A stretch of 64,000 bases of DNA, from NCBI RefSeq assembly GCF_009909205.1, contig NZ_JAAAPN010000002.1, positions 1 to 64,000 on the forward strand, read 5' to 3'. Made by a program: the position numbers and the translations under genes. The number at the start of each line of letters is the position of its first letter. The first letter of the stretch is position 1. This document shows, piece by piece, positions 9,270 through 18,600 of the stretch. Source of the stretch: Aquabacterium fontiphilum. GTDB lineage: Bacteria > Pseudomonadota > Gammaproteobacteria > Burkholderiales > Burkholderiaceae_C. The notes beneath the pieces are model-generated. The model ran no database searches, was not told the origin of the DNA, and was given only the letters and a program-made list of their open reading frames with translations.

Positions 9270-9281
9270 GTTGGGCAGGCG

Positions 9282-10727
9282 TCAGGCGTGGTCGAGCGCG
9301 GTGCTGCCCGTACTTCGGTTGAGCATGATCCTGCTGTTTGCCTCCCGCGGCTGGCGTGACAGCCGCCCGAACAGGGATCGCTTGTTGCCAGGGGCCGGGA
9401 TCACGCCGATGACAGGGATGTCCAGGGCCTGAACCAGATCGAATGGGCCACGCACCTTGCGATCAAGCAGTTCCATGCCGAGTGCGGCCATCATGCCAAG
9501 GAAGGTGCCGACCGTCATGGCCACCAGGGTGTTGATCAGCATCTTGGGCGAGGCGTGCGAAATGGGCTCGGTCGCGGCGCTCAGCAGCGAGATGCTGGAC
9601 TGATTGGCGCTGCTTTCCAGATTGGTCTGGCTCAAGCGGGCCTGAATGGAGTCATAAATCCGCTGGGCGCTTTCAACCTCGCGCTCCATCACTTGCAGTT
9701 CACCGCGGTCTTCCTTCATCTTCAGGACGCGCAGTCGCTGTGCTTCGTACTCGGCCAGAGCCTGCGCTTCGCGAGCGGTGCTGACGCGATTGGACAGCGA
9801 CACGCTGGTCGTGACCTTCGAGGTTTCAGAGCGCAGGCGCTGGTTCAGCGCTTCGATGTTGGCTCGGGCCTCGATGACTTGCGGATGGGCATCGCCAAAT
9901 CGGGCAGAAAGCTCTTCCAGCCGCGCTTCAACGCGCGCCAACTCCGTCTTGATGGCCGAGACGACGGGGTTGCTGAGCACGTCGGTCACCCGATCAGGAT
10001 TGGCTTGCGCGACACTGGATCGGCTGCCGGTTTCGGCCTTGAGCATGCGCAGGGCGGTGATCTGTGTGCCCAGATCGTTCAGCCGTGCCGTTTCGACGTC
10101 AAGCCGTTCTTCTGTGACGACGATGCCTTTTTCCTTCTGAGCCTGGGCCAAGCGGAGCTGCGCTGCCTCAAGCTTGTCGCGCGCCAGTCGTGCCCGTTCT
10201 TCGAAGAAATCTGCATAGCGTCGTGCGGGGTCGACGCGGAGTTGAACGGTGGAGTCGATGTAGGCGCGTGCAAAGGCGTTGGCCAATGCCGCCGAGAATC
10301 GAGGATCTGCTCCTTCGTAAACGATCTCGATGACGTTCGATTCACGAGAGGGGCGAACACGCAGGCCTTTGCCGATCAGATCGGCCACCCAGGCCACATA
10401 GTCGCCACGTCCTTTGGCCTCAGTCTCCCACTTGCGACGGATGTCGGGTGATTCGTGGAGCCGCATGGCCCTCACCACCCTTTGTGCGACGGCGGGACTC
10501 TTGATGATGTCCACCTGGGTAGCCAGGTAGGCTGCAGGCGGCAAAGCATTGAATGCGTTGACCGAAACAGGATCGGGACGGGCGTCCACCATCACTGTGG
10601 CGGTTGACTCATACGTCTTGGGCAGCCACCAACTCACCACCACTGTCAGCGCGATGATGCTGAACGCAACGCCGATCACAAGCCAGAGTCTGGCTCTGAT
10701 CACGCGGACAAACTGATCAAAATTCAT
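9282..10727 (-). CDS. epsF: EpsF-type chain-length determinant protein (PCP/Wzz family)
   Basis: A 481-residue polysaccharide co-polymerase. One transmembrane helix lies near residues 16-34. A long periplasmic coiled-coil region (about 170-390) follows, containing ARLARDKLEAAQLRLAQAQK and VEARLEELSARFGDAHPQV. A second membrane helix sits near 405-428, and a short cytoplasmic tail carries KVRGPFDLVQALDIPVIGVIP-type sequence. This is the EpsF branch found with exosortase-linked EPS systems. It would act with EpsG to set polymer length. It follows epsD after a 115-base gap that holds a perfect hairpin. The outer-membrane partner EpsE is not in the window. Confidence 0.88.
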   Translation of the reverse strand: MNFDQFVRVIRARLWLVIGVAFSIIALTVVVSWWLPKTYESTATVMVDARPDPVSVNAFNALPPAAYLATQVDIIKSPAVAQRVVRAMRLHESPDIRRKWETEAKGRGDYVAWVADLIGKGLRVRPSRESNVIEIVYEGADPRFSAALANAFARAYIDSTVQLRVDPARRYADFFEERARLARDKLEAAQLRLAQAQKEKGIVVTEERLDVETARLNDLGTQITALRMLKAETGSRSSVAQANPDRVTDVLSNPVVSAIKTELARVEARLEELSARFGDAHPQVIEARANIEALNQRLRSETSKVTTSVSLSNRVSTAREAQALAEYEAQRLRVLKMKEDRGELQVMEREVESAQRIYDSIQARLSQTNLESSANQSSISLLSAATEPISHASPKMLINTLVAMTVGTFLGMMAALGMELLDRKVRGPFDLVQALDIPVIGVIPAPGNKRSLFGRLSRQPREANSRIMLNRSTGSTALDHA

Positions 10728-10777
10728 GCTGCTGATCCGCTGCGCGGACGGGTTACTTCGGCTGGGCGGAGTGGATG

Positions 10778-10800
10778 CCGGGCAACCTGAGGTTGCCCGG
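10778..10800. repeat. Perfect 10-bp inverted repeat between epsD and epsF
   Basis: CCGGGCAACC, a 3-base loop, then GGTTGCCCGG. It lies in the 115-base gap within the minus-strand eps operon, 51 bases before the epsF start. There is no T-run on the minus strand. It could be an attenuator, an RNA-processing or RNA-stability element, or a weak terminator. Confidence 0.6.
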
Positions 10801-10842
10801 ACGTTTCTTGTAGTGTCTGCCAGTTTTAAAAAGAAGAATCAG

Positions 10843-11841
10843 TTATTTCAGGCCGGACAGCCCCTTATTCAGTGCGTTTGCGTCAAGCGCGCCCGAAGCG
10901 GCGTCGCTGGCGGCCGGCGCAGTCAGCGGCGTGTCCACCGACTGGGGTGCCGAGGCAGCGCCCTCAGGAGCCTTTTCGGCAAACTTGCCCAAATATTCAA
11001 TTTTCGCTGCTTCGCGCAGGGTCTTGATTTCCTTCTGGGCGAATTCGCGACGGCGTTCGACGGTCAGGTACTGTTCGATGATGGGTTTGGCTTGCTCGAA
11101 GTTGACGGGCTGCTGACGCGAGGCGACCACCAGCACGGCCTTGAAGCCATCTGGGGCGGTGATGTAGAGGGCCTCGCCGTCGTTGACCTTGGCCAGTTGG
11201 TCGATGATGGCCATGGGCAAGTTCTCGGCGGCCTGGGTGACCTGGTTGGCGTTGAACTTCACGCCGCTGGCCTTGAGAACTTCGCCGAACTCTTGAGGTG
11301 TCTTGGTGGCCTGCAGGGCCTTGATGAGCGGCTGATACTCTTCGGGCTTGCCCGGAATGGTGTACTCCTGCAGGGCGTAGATCTTGCGCTGCGAGAACAG
11401 CGCGGGCTTCTCGTCGTAGTACTTGCGCACTTCTTCCGGGGTGGGCGCGGAGGTGGCAGAGGCCGATGCGCGCTCGAGGTAGGCACGTGCCAGGATGCTG
11501 CGGCGGGCGGCGTCGAGGGCCTGGACGATCTGCGGATCGCGGTCGAGTTTCTGCTCTTCGGCCTTGGCAACGGCCAGCTGCTGGTCGATCAGGCTTTCCA
11601 GCACGCGGCGGCTGGCTTCTTCGGCTTGCTCGGGCTTGAGGCCTTGCTGACGCTCGAGCACCTGGTTGATCTGGTGAACCGTGATTTCGTCGCCGTTGAC
11701 GCGAGCGGCTGCCTGGGTGGCCTTGGCGCCGGATTCGGATTTGTCACCACAGGCTGCCAGCGCGGCGGCAAGCACGATGGGCGCCAGGGCCAGCAGACGG
11801 GTAGGGCGTTGACGGGCAAAAACAGGCAGACGGCTGGACAT
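10843..11841 (-). CDS. epsD: EpsD-family peptidyl-prolyl isomerase-like lipoprotein
   Basis: A 332-residue lipoprotein of the EpsD family, which accompanies exosortase-associated exopolysaccharide loci. The signal sequence ends in LAAALAAC (lipobox Cys31). The body is SurA/parvulin-like: an N-terminal helical part (VNGDEITVHQINQVLE, RRVLESLIDQQLAVAK) and a degenerate PPIC-type region around 125-260, followed by a disordered Ala/Ser-rich tail. The start was set at ATG 11841 because it immediately precedes the signal peptide; the open frame extends to 12009 without signal features. It probably assists folding or assembly of the EPS export machinery in the periplasm. Confidence 0.85.
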   Translation of the reverse strand: MSSRLPVFARQRPTRLLALAPIVLAAALAACGDKSESGAKATQAAARVNGDEITVHQINQVLERQQGLKPEQAEEASRRVLESLIDQQLAVAKAEEQKLDRDPQIVQALDAARRSILARAYLERASASATSAPTPEEVRKYYDEKPALFSQRKIYALQEYTIPGKPEEYQPLIKALQATKTPQEFGEVLKASGVKFNANQVTQAAENLPMAIIDQLAKVNDGEALYITAPDGFKAVLVVASRQQPVNFEQAKPIIEQYLTVERRREFAQKEIKTLREAAKIEYLGKFAEKAPEGAASAPQSVDTPLTAPAASDAASGALDANALNKGLSGLK

Positions 11842-11887
11842 GATCTTGGAAGAGGTTGTGTTGGTGAGAGAAGGGACTGACCATGGA

Positions 11888-11906
11888 CGGGAACATGAAG
11901 TTCCCG
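11888..11906. repeat. 7-bp inverted repeat in the epsD leader
   Basis: CGGGAAC, loop ATGAA, GTTCCCG. It lies 47 bases upstream of the epsD ATG, between the rhombosortase gene and epsD. No T-run follows, so a leader hairpin or protein-binding palindrome is as likely as a terminator. Confidence 0.4.
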
Positions 11907-11951
11907 CCGGCATGCATCCACGGGGGTAAACGAGGGTAGGCGCGCGATGTG

Positions 11952-12593
11952 TCAGTCTGGTGATGCCTGCGGCTGCCGGGGCGGCTGGGCCATCAGGGCG
12001 ATGAGCCAACCCAGGGCGCTGCCAGCAAGGCTCCCTGAAAAATGCGCCCAGGGGGCCACATTTATAGCCGACTCGGCCGAAGCGATGAGCGTGGTTTGCC
12101 AGGGGTTTTCCATGAAAACCTTCAAGGCGAGCCCCCCCATCAAGAGGGTGCCCAGCTTGGGGCGGGCGCCCGGGTGTCGGTCGGCGAGGTGGAATGCGGC
12201 GAGCACGCCGACGCCTGCATGCAACACGCCGGACATGCCGATGTAGCGATTGAGCTCAGGCTCGGCCAGCATGCCGATGTGGGTCAGCGGCCAAGCCAGT
12301 GCCCAGGCCAGGCCGGCGACCGGCGGCATGCGCCCCAGTTGCCCGAGCCCGGCGAGTGCGACCAGTGCGATCAGGTTGCCGAGGTAGTGGGCCGCGCTGC
12401 CGTGCAACCAGGCGGCACTCCAGTACACCCAGGGCGGTTGCTGCCAGCCGCGATCAGGCTGCAAGGCGAGCGGGGCGGCCCAGGTGGGCCAGTCGGTCAG
12501 CGGCTGGTCGAGCGGCACCCAGCCCAGCAGGCTGGCAGGCAGGCCGAGGGCCAGGGCCACGGCCCACCAGGCCCACGGCAGGGAGTGGGGCAT
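11952..12593 (-). CDS. rrtA: Rhombosortase-like intramembrane serine protease
   Basis: A 213-residue polytopic rhomboid-family protein of the short rhombosortase type, the class linked to processing of GlyGly-CTERM proteins. Features: AAWLHGSAAHYLGNLIAL (about 60-77), which holds the His...Asn pair of rhomboids; the nucleophile motif GMSGVLH (Ser121) at a helix start; and the catalytic His184 in APWAHFSG. About six hydrophobic helices are visible. The start ATG 12593 lies 7 bases after the end of glnE on the same strand. Its substrate, with a GlyGly-CTERM tail, is not evident in the window. The closeness to epsD may be chance. Confidence 0.8.
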   Translation of the reverse strand: MPHSLPWAWWAVALALGLPASLLGWVPLDQPLTDWPTWAAPLALQPDRGWQQPPWVYWSAAWLHGSAAHYLGNLIALVALAGLGQLGRMPPVAGLAWALAWPLTHIGMLAEPELNRYIGMSGVLHAGVGVLAAFHLADRHPGARPKLGTLLMGGLALKVFMENPWQTTLIASAESAINVAPWAHFSGSLAGSALGWLIALMAQPPRQPQASPD

Positions 12594-12599
12594 GCGGTG

Positions 12600-15494
12600 T
12601 CAGGCCGGCGCGCCGGGCGGGACGCCGAACACCGCGTGCCACAGGTGGACGACCGCTTCGCGGTGGACCTGGACGCTGGCGAGCTGGTCCGGGCCCAGCC
12701 GGGTCGGCGACTCATTGAGCCGGGCGCGGTGCTGGATGCGGCGCAGCATGCGGTAGGCCTGGCCGGCCGCCAGGCCGACGCCTTCGGGGAGCAGCCCGGC
12801 CTGTTCTGCGCGCTGCAACAGGGCGATGTTGCCGACGTTGTCGAGCAGGGCCGGGTGGGCGTGGCTGTGGGCCAGCACCAGGTACTGCACGACGAACTCG
12901 ATGTCGATCATGCCGCCGGGGCAGTGCTTGACGTCGAAGTGGTCGCCCGGGCAGGGGTGGGCTTCGCGCAGGCGGTTGCGCATGGCAATGACCTCGTCGC
13001 GCAGCGCATCCGGGTTGCGCTCGGTGGCCAGCACGGCGCGGCGTGTGGCTTCGAAGCGGGCGGCCAGCGCCGGCTCGCCCGCACACCAGCGGGCGCGCGA
13101 GAGGGCTTGGTGCTCCCAGGTCCAGGCGGTGTTGCTGCCGCGCTGGCGCTGGTAGTCGTCAAAGGCGTGGAAGCTGGTGACCAGCAGGCCGGAGTTGCCG
13201 TTGGGCCGCAGCGCGGTGTCGATTTCGAACAGCTCGCCGGCAGCGGTGCGCAGCGTGAGCCAGTTGATGTACTTGCGGGCAAACGCCAGGTAGGCGTCGA
13301 TGGCGGATGGCGCGTCGGGGCCGCCGCCTTCGTCGGCGTCCTGGGTTTCGTCGAACAGGAAGACGACATCCAGATCCGAGCCGTAGCCCAGCTCCTTGCC
13401 GCCGAGCTTGCCGTAGGCGATCACGGCGAAGTGGGGTTGGCGGCCCACGGCGTAGGCAGCCTGGCGCGTGGGCCGCTGTTGCAGGTGGCTCCAGGCCCAG
13501 CGCAGGGCGACGCTCAGCGTGGCGTCGGCCAGCGCGGAGAGGTCGTCGGCCACCTGTTCGACCGTCAGCAGGCCTTCGACATCGCGCACCAGGGTGCGGA
13601 AAACTTCGGCGTGGTGGGCGCGGCGCAGGGTGTCGAGCAGCGATTCTTCGTCGGCTTGGCCGGCGCGTTGCCAGGCCTGGTAGCGGTCTTCCAGTTCCTG
13701 CTCGTAGGTGGCCGCGTCGAAGCGGCCTTCCATGAGCCGAGGGTCGGCCAGCTCGTCGATGACGCCCGGGTGGCGCAGCAGGTAGCGCATGGGCCACTTG
13801 GCTAGACCGAGCAGGCGCAGCAGGCGGTGCAGCACTTCCGGCCGCTCGATGAGCAGTGCCAGGTAGCTGTCGCGGCGCAGCAGCGGGTTGAGCCATTCGA
13901 CGAAGCGCACCACGGCTTCCGCGCCGAGGGCTTCGTCGCCGTCGTCGGGCTGCAGGGCCAGGCGGGTGGCGCGGCCGATGAGCTTGGCCAGGCGCAGCTT
14001 GGCGCCGTCCGACAGCATGGTGACTTTGCTCTGCGAAGCAAACAGGCGCACAGGCTCGGCCACGCCCTCGGGCAGTCGGCTGAGGAACTCCTCGGTGTCC
14101 ACAGGCGCCGGGGGCTGGCCGCACCCCTTGCAGCCGCCGGCTGGCGCCTCGCGGCCGTCGTGAAGCAGGGCATCGAATTCGGTGGCCACGAGTTCACGCA
14201 CGCGGCACAACGCCTCCAGCATGCGGCAGGTGCGGCTGAGGCAGTCCGGGCGTTCGGGCGGGCCCTCTTCGCGGTCGGTCACGCCCAGGCTGGCGGCGAT
14301 CCAGGCGAGGTCGTCGTCGTTCGTGGGCAGCAGGTGGGTCTGCTGGTCATCGAGGAACTGGATGCGGTGTTCGACTCGGCGCAGAAAGGTGTAGCAAAGG
14401 GCCAGCTTGTCCGCGGTTTCGGCGGGAATCAGGCCGCGCGCGACGAGCCGGGGCAGGGCTTTGAGCGTGGAGCGCGTGCGGATTTCGGGGAATTGACCGC
14501 CACGCACGACCTGCAGCAACTGGACGGTGAACTCGATTTCGCGGATGCCGCCGCGCGAGAGCTTGACGTCGTTGGCGCGCTCGGGGCGGCCGGCCGCGCG
14601 CCGGTTGGCCTCGTCGCGGATCTTGCGGTGGAGCTGGCGCAGGCCCTCGAAGACGCCGTAGTCGAGGTAACGGCGATAGACGAAGGGCATGACCAGGTTG
14701 CGCAGGGCCAGGGCGCGGTTGTGGTGTGCGCCACCAGGCATGCACCGGCGCGGGGCGACGATGCGGCTCTTGAGCCAGGCAAAGCGCTCCCATTCGCGGC
14801 CCTGCACGAGGAAATACTCTTCGAGCATGGCCATGCTGACCACGGGCGGCCCGGAGTTCCCGTTGGGGCGCAGTGCCAGATCGACGCGGAAGACGAAGCC
14901 GTCTTCGGTGGTGTCGTCGATCAGGGCCGAGATCTTGCGTACGACCTGGCTGAAGTACTCGTGGGCGGTGATGCGGCCACGTGGGCCGCTGCCATCATCG
15001 ATGCCCGCCGTCATGCCGTCGTCTTCGTAGACGTAGATCAGATCGATGTCGGACGAGACATTGAGCTCGCGCCCGCCGAGCTTGCCCATGCCGACGACCC
15101 AGAGGTCAATGCGTTCGCCCTGCTCGTTGAGCGGGGGGCCGTGACGTGCGTCGAGTTCGGCCTCGGCTTCGGCGAGCGCGGCGTCGAGCGTCGTTTCTGC
15201 CAGCTCGGTCATGGCCAGCGTGATGGCGGCCATGGGCGCGCCGGCTTCGATGTCCTGGGTGGCCAGGCGCTCCATGACGAGTTGCCGGGCCACGCGCAGG
15301 GCCGCCGGAAGGGCGTGCCCCTGCTGTTGGAGGTGGCTGATCAGGGCGAGGATGTCGGCGGTTCGCGGCACGCCTGCGCAGGCGGCTTCGAACGCGGCGC
15401 GCTCGGCTTCGTAGCGGCGTCGGATGCGCTGGACGTAGCGCGAGTGATGGGCCGGTGCCGAGGTGGGCGCCGCATCGGAAGGAAAATCAAACAT
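12600..15494 (-). CDS. glnE: Glutamine synthetase adenylyltransferase/deadenylase
   Basis: A 964-residue bifunctional enzyme that adenylylates glutamine synthetase when nitrogen is plentiful and removes AMP when it is scarce. Two nucleotidyltransferase domains are visible: GMGKLGGRELNVSSDIDLIY (135-154, deadenylation half) and AYGKLGGKELGYGSDLD near residues 693-710 (adenylylation half). Each is followed by a long helical GlnE linker/PII-response region (e.g. RGGIREIEFTVQ, GGMIDIEFVVQY). Length is full. The ATG at 15494 is divergent from the yhdP-like gene with 131 bases between. A Cys-bearing insert (CKGCGQPP, about 460) is an unusual lineage-specific detail. Confidence 0.95.
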   Translation of the reverse strand: MFDFPSDAAPTSAPAHHSRYVQRIRRRYEAERAAFEAACAGVPRTADILALISHLQQQGHALPAALRVARQLVMERLATQDIEAGAPMAAITLAMTELAETTLDAALAEAEAELDARHGPPLNEQGERIDLWVVGMGKLGGRELNVSSDIDLIYVYEDDGMTAGIDDGSGPRGRITAHEYFSQVVRKISALIDDTTEDGFVFRVDLALRPNGNSGPPVVSMAMLEEYFLVQGREWERFAWLKSRIVAPRRCMPGGAHHNRALALRNLVMPFVYRRYLDYGVFEGLRQLHRKIRDEANRRAAGRPERANDVKLSRGGIREIEFTVQLLQVVRGGQFPEIRTRSTLKALPRLVARGLIPAETADKLALCYTFLRRVEHRIQFLDDQQTHLLPTNDDDLAWIAASLGVTDREEGPPERPDCLSRTCRMLEALCRVRELVATEFDALLHDGREAPAGGCKGCGQPPAPVDTEEFLSRLPEGVAEPVRLFASQSKVTMLSDGAKLRLAKLIGRATRLALQPDDGDEALGAEAVVRFVEWLNPLLRRDSYLALLIERPEVLHRLLRLLGLAKWPMRYLLRHPGVIDELADPRLMEGRFDAATYEQELEDRYQAWQRAGQADEESLLDTLRRAHHAEVFRTLVRDVEGLLTVEQVADDLSALADATLSVALRWAWSHLQQRPTRQAAYAVGRQPHFAVIAYGKLGGKELGYGSDLDVVFLFDETQDADEGGGPDAPSAIDAYLAFARKYINWLTLRTAAGELFEIDTALRPNGNSGLLVTSFHAFDDYQRQRGSNTAWTWEHQALSRARWCAGEPALAARFEATRRAVLATERNPDALRDEVIAMRNRLREAHPCPGDHFDVKHCPGGMIDIEFVVQYLVLAHSHAHPALLDNVGNIALLQRAEQAGLLPEGVGLAAGQAYRMLRRIQHRARLNESPTRLGPDQLASVQVHREAVVHLWHAVFGVPPGAPA

Positions 15495-15625
15495 GGAACC
15501 GAACTGCCGATGGGGGGGTCTGTGCTAGGGTAGTCGTTTGTCGATCCCGCAAGCAGCAAGGCAGATGGTAGAGCACCGCCGCCGCCCGTGATCTAGGTGG
15601 TTCGACTGACGTGTGACCCTGTTTC

Positions 15626-18600
15626 ATGCCTGCAACTGTCTCTGAGACCGACGAATCGGTGCAAGCGCCCCGCCGCACGTGGCCGGCCCGCTGGGCCCGG
15701 GCGCTGACCTGGGGCAGTGCGCGCGCGGCCTGGCGCCTGACGCGCTGGGGTCTGCTGCTGGCGGGTGTGCTGGGCATGCTGGCCACCGTCGGGTGGATGG
15801 TGTTGCTCTGGGTGATTCTGCCGCGCGCGGGCGACTGGCGGGTTGATCTGGAAGAACAAGCCACACGGGCGCTGGGGGTGCCCGTGCAGATTGGCGCCGT
15901 GCAGGGCGCACGCCAGGGTATCTGGCCGACGGTGACCTTGCGCGATGTGGTGCTGCTGGATGCGCAAAAGCGTCCGGGGCTGACCTTGCCGGAGGTCTCG
16001 GCCAGAGTGTCGCTGGCCACGCTGTCGCCGTGGGCCTGGCTGGATGGCCAGCTTCGGCTGGGCGAACTGGTGCTGCGGGCGCCGGCGCTCGCGGTGCGCC
16101 GCGATCGCAATGGGCGCATCCATGTGGCGGGGCTGATGTTGCCTGAGGGGGGCACCGCGGACGGGGCAGATGATCGCCGGGGCTTGGACTGGGTGCTGAC
16201 CCAGGCCCGCATCCGCATCGAAAACGGCCAGGTGGACTGGACAGACGCGTACCTGGGCGCGCCCACGCTGGCGCTGCGTGAGGTGGATCTGCGCTTGCGC
16301 AACCGCATGGGGCTGGGCCGCCGCTGGCACGAGTTGACGGTGTCAGCCACGCCACCGGCCGATGTGGGGCAACGCTTCAGCGCCCGGGCCGACCTGGCCC
16401 AGCCCTGGCTGACGCGGCCGAGCGACTGGCGGGCGTGGTCCGGTACGGTGACAGCACGGTGGCCGCAGGTGGATGTGCGGCGCTGGCGGGATCACATTCG
16501 CCTGCCCGTGGCCGTGCTGGCGGGGCGCGGCAGCCTGGCCGCTGACCTCACGATCGACCGAGGTCGCGCCGGGCAGGCCCGAGTGACGGCGCAGGTCAGC
16601 GGTCTGCGCCTGCGTTTGCGTGAAGGGCTGCCCGAGCTCGCCCTTCGTCAGCTCGATGGCACTTTGTTGATGGCGCATGCCGACGGCGAAACCGTGCTGG
16701 GCTGGCAGCAGTTGCAGTTCACGTTGGCCGACGGCAGCGCCTGGCCGCGCAGCGATGCCCGTCTGGCCTGGCGCGAGGCTGAAGGGCGTTTCCAGGCCAG
16801 TCGGCTGGACTTGGCTGTGCTGGCCGAACTGGCCGATCGGTTGCCGCTGCCGGAGGTCTGGCATAGACAGTTGGCCGATCTGGCGCCGGCTGGGGTCTTG
16901 CAGGACCTGGACTGGCGATGGCTGGGGCCGGCGCAGACGCCGACCACTTATCAACTGAACGCCCGCGCGCAGGGGTTGCGCCTGCAGGAAGGGGATGTCC
17001 AGAGCGGACGGCCGGGTCTGGCGCAGGCCGACCTCACTGTGCGTGCCACACAGGATGGCGGGGAAGCGACGGTGGCGATGCGCCAGGGGTGGTTGTCTTT
17101 CCCGGGCGTGTTCGAGGAGCCGCGCATTCCGGTCGAGCAGTTGCAGGCCGAGGTCAGCTGGCGCGCCAGCGGGCCGGCTGATGCCCGCGCGTGGGAGGTG
17201 TGGGTGCGGCGGGCTCGGTTTGCCAACGCCGACGCCAGCGGCGAGCTGGAAGGCCAATGGCGCACCAGCCGGCCCGGCGAGAACGCGGCAGACGGCCAGG
17301 CATTGGGCGGCCTGCCGGGCTGGCTGCGCCTGAATGGGCGCCTGGACCAGGCCCAGGCCACGCGGGTATGGCGCTACCTGCCGTTGAGCATCCCGGCGGA
17401 CACGCGCAACTATGTGCGCCAGGCCTTTCTGGCCGGCGTGGGCGAGGGCGTGCGATTCGAGGTCGAAGGCCAGTTGCATGACTTCCCGTTCAAAGATGAC
17501 GTCGGTGGGCGCTTTCGGGTGGATGTGCCGCTGCGTGATGTGGTGATGGACTACGTGCCGCCAGCCCTGCTGGGGCTGACGGCCGACGCACCGCGCGGCA
17601 TCTGGCCGGCGATGAGCGAACTGCGCGGCATGCTGCGCTTCTCCGGGCAGCGCATGCTGGTCGAGCAGGCCAGTGGGCGACTGGCGAGTTCGGGCGGCGG
17701 GCGCTTCATGCTCAGCGGCGTGACGGGGCGCATCGACAACCTGGGCGACGACGATCCGCGCTTGAGCGTGGAAGGTGAAGGACGCGGTCCGCTGGACGAT
17801 GCGCTGCGTTTTCTGGCGCGCTCGCCGGTGGGCGGCTGGACGGGGCATGTGCTGGATGACGCCCGGGCGGCTGGCAGCGCGGCGATGTCGCTGAAGCTGG
17901 ACATTCCGCTCAACCGAACGGATGACACCACGGTGCGCGGCGAGGTGCGGCTTGCCGAGACTGACCAGGCGGCGTTGACCCTCAATGCCGGTGTGCCGGC
18001 GATGCGGCAGATCCGCGGCGTGATCGGCTTTACCGAGCGGCGCCTGTCGGTGAAGGCCCAGGCACAGGTCTGGGGCGAGTCCATGCAGGTACAGGGCGAG
18101 CGAGGCGACGATGGCATCACGCGATTCAATGCCTCCGGCCGCATGTCGGCGCAGGGGCTGCGCCAGGCCAGCGAGTACCCCATGCTGGCCCGCCTGGCCA
18201 CGCGGCTGAAGGGTGATGCGCCGGTGAGCGTGCAGGTGCAGGTAGGCGAAGCGCGGGGGCGCCAGGGCTTGCCCCATGCAGAGGTGGTGGTGCGCTCGTC
18301 GCTGCAGGGCATGGCAGCCGACCTGCCGGCGCCCATGAACAAGCCGGCGCAGGCCGTCTGGCCACTGGAGGTACGCCACACGCAGGAAGACAGCGCGGGG
18401 CTGCGTGACGGCCTGGTGGTGGACCTGGGCAACCCGCGCGCGTTGCCGATGACGGCAGCGGCCATGCCGTGGCTGCGCGCGGATGTGCGTTGGGCGCGTG
18501 CGGCGGTCGGGCAGGCCGCTGAGTTGGAGCGCGGCAGCGTGATGCTGCTCCAGGCCGACGCCCAGGCGCCCACGCGCGTTCAGCCCCTGCCCGCTCGCGG

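Noticed and set aside
12042-15533. Two plus-strand ORFs of 587 and 568 residues opposite glnE
   Set aside because: They are shadows of a high-GC gene: glnE on the minus strand has both catalytic domains and normal length, while the plus frames show no domain and a composition typical of antisense translation (Gly/Val/Gln-rich).
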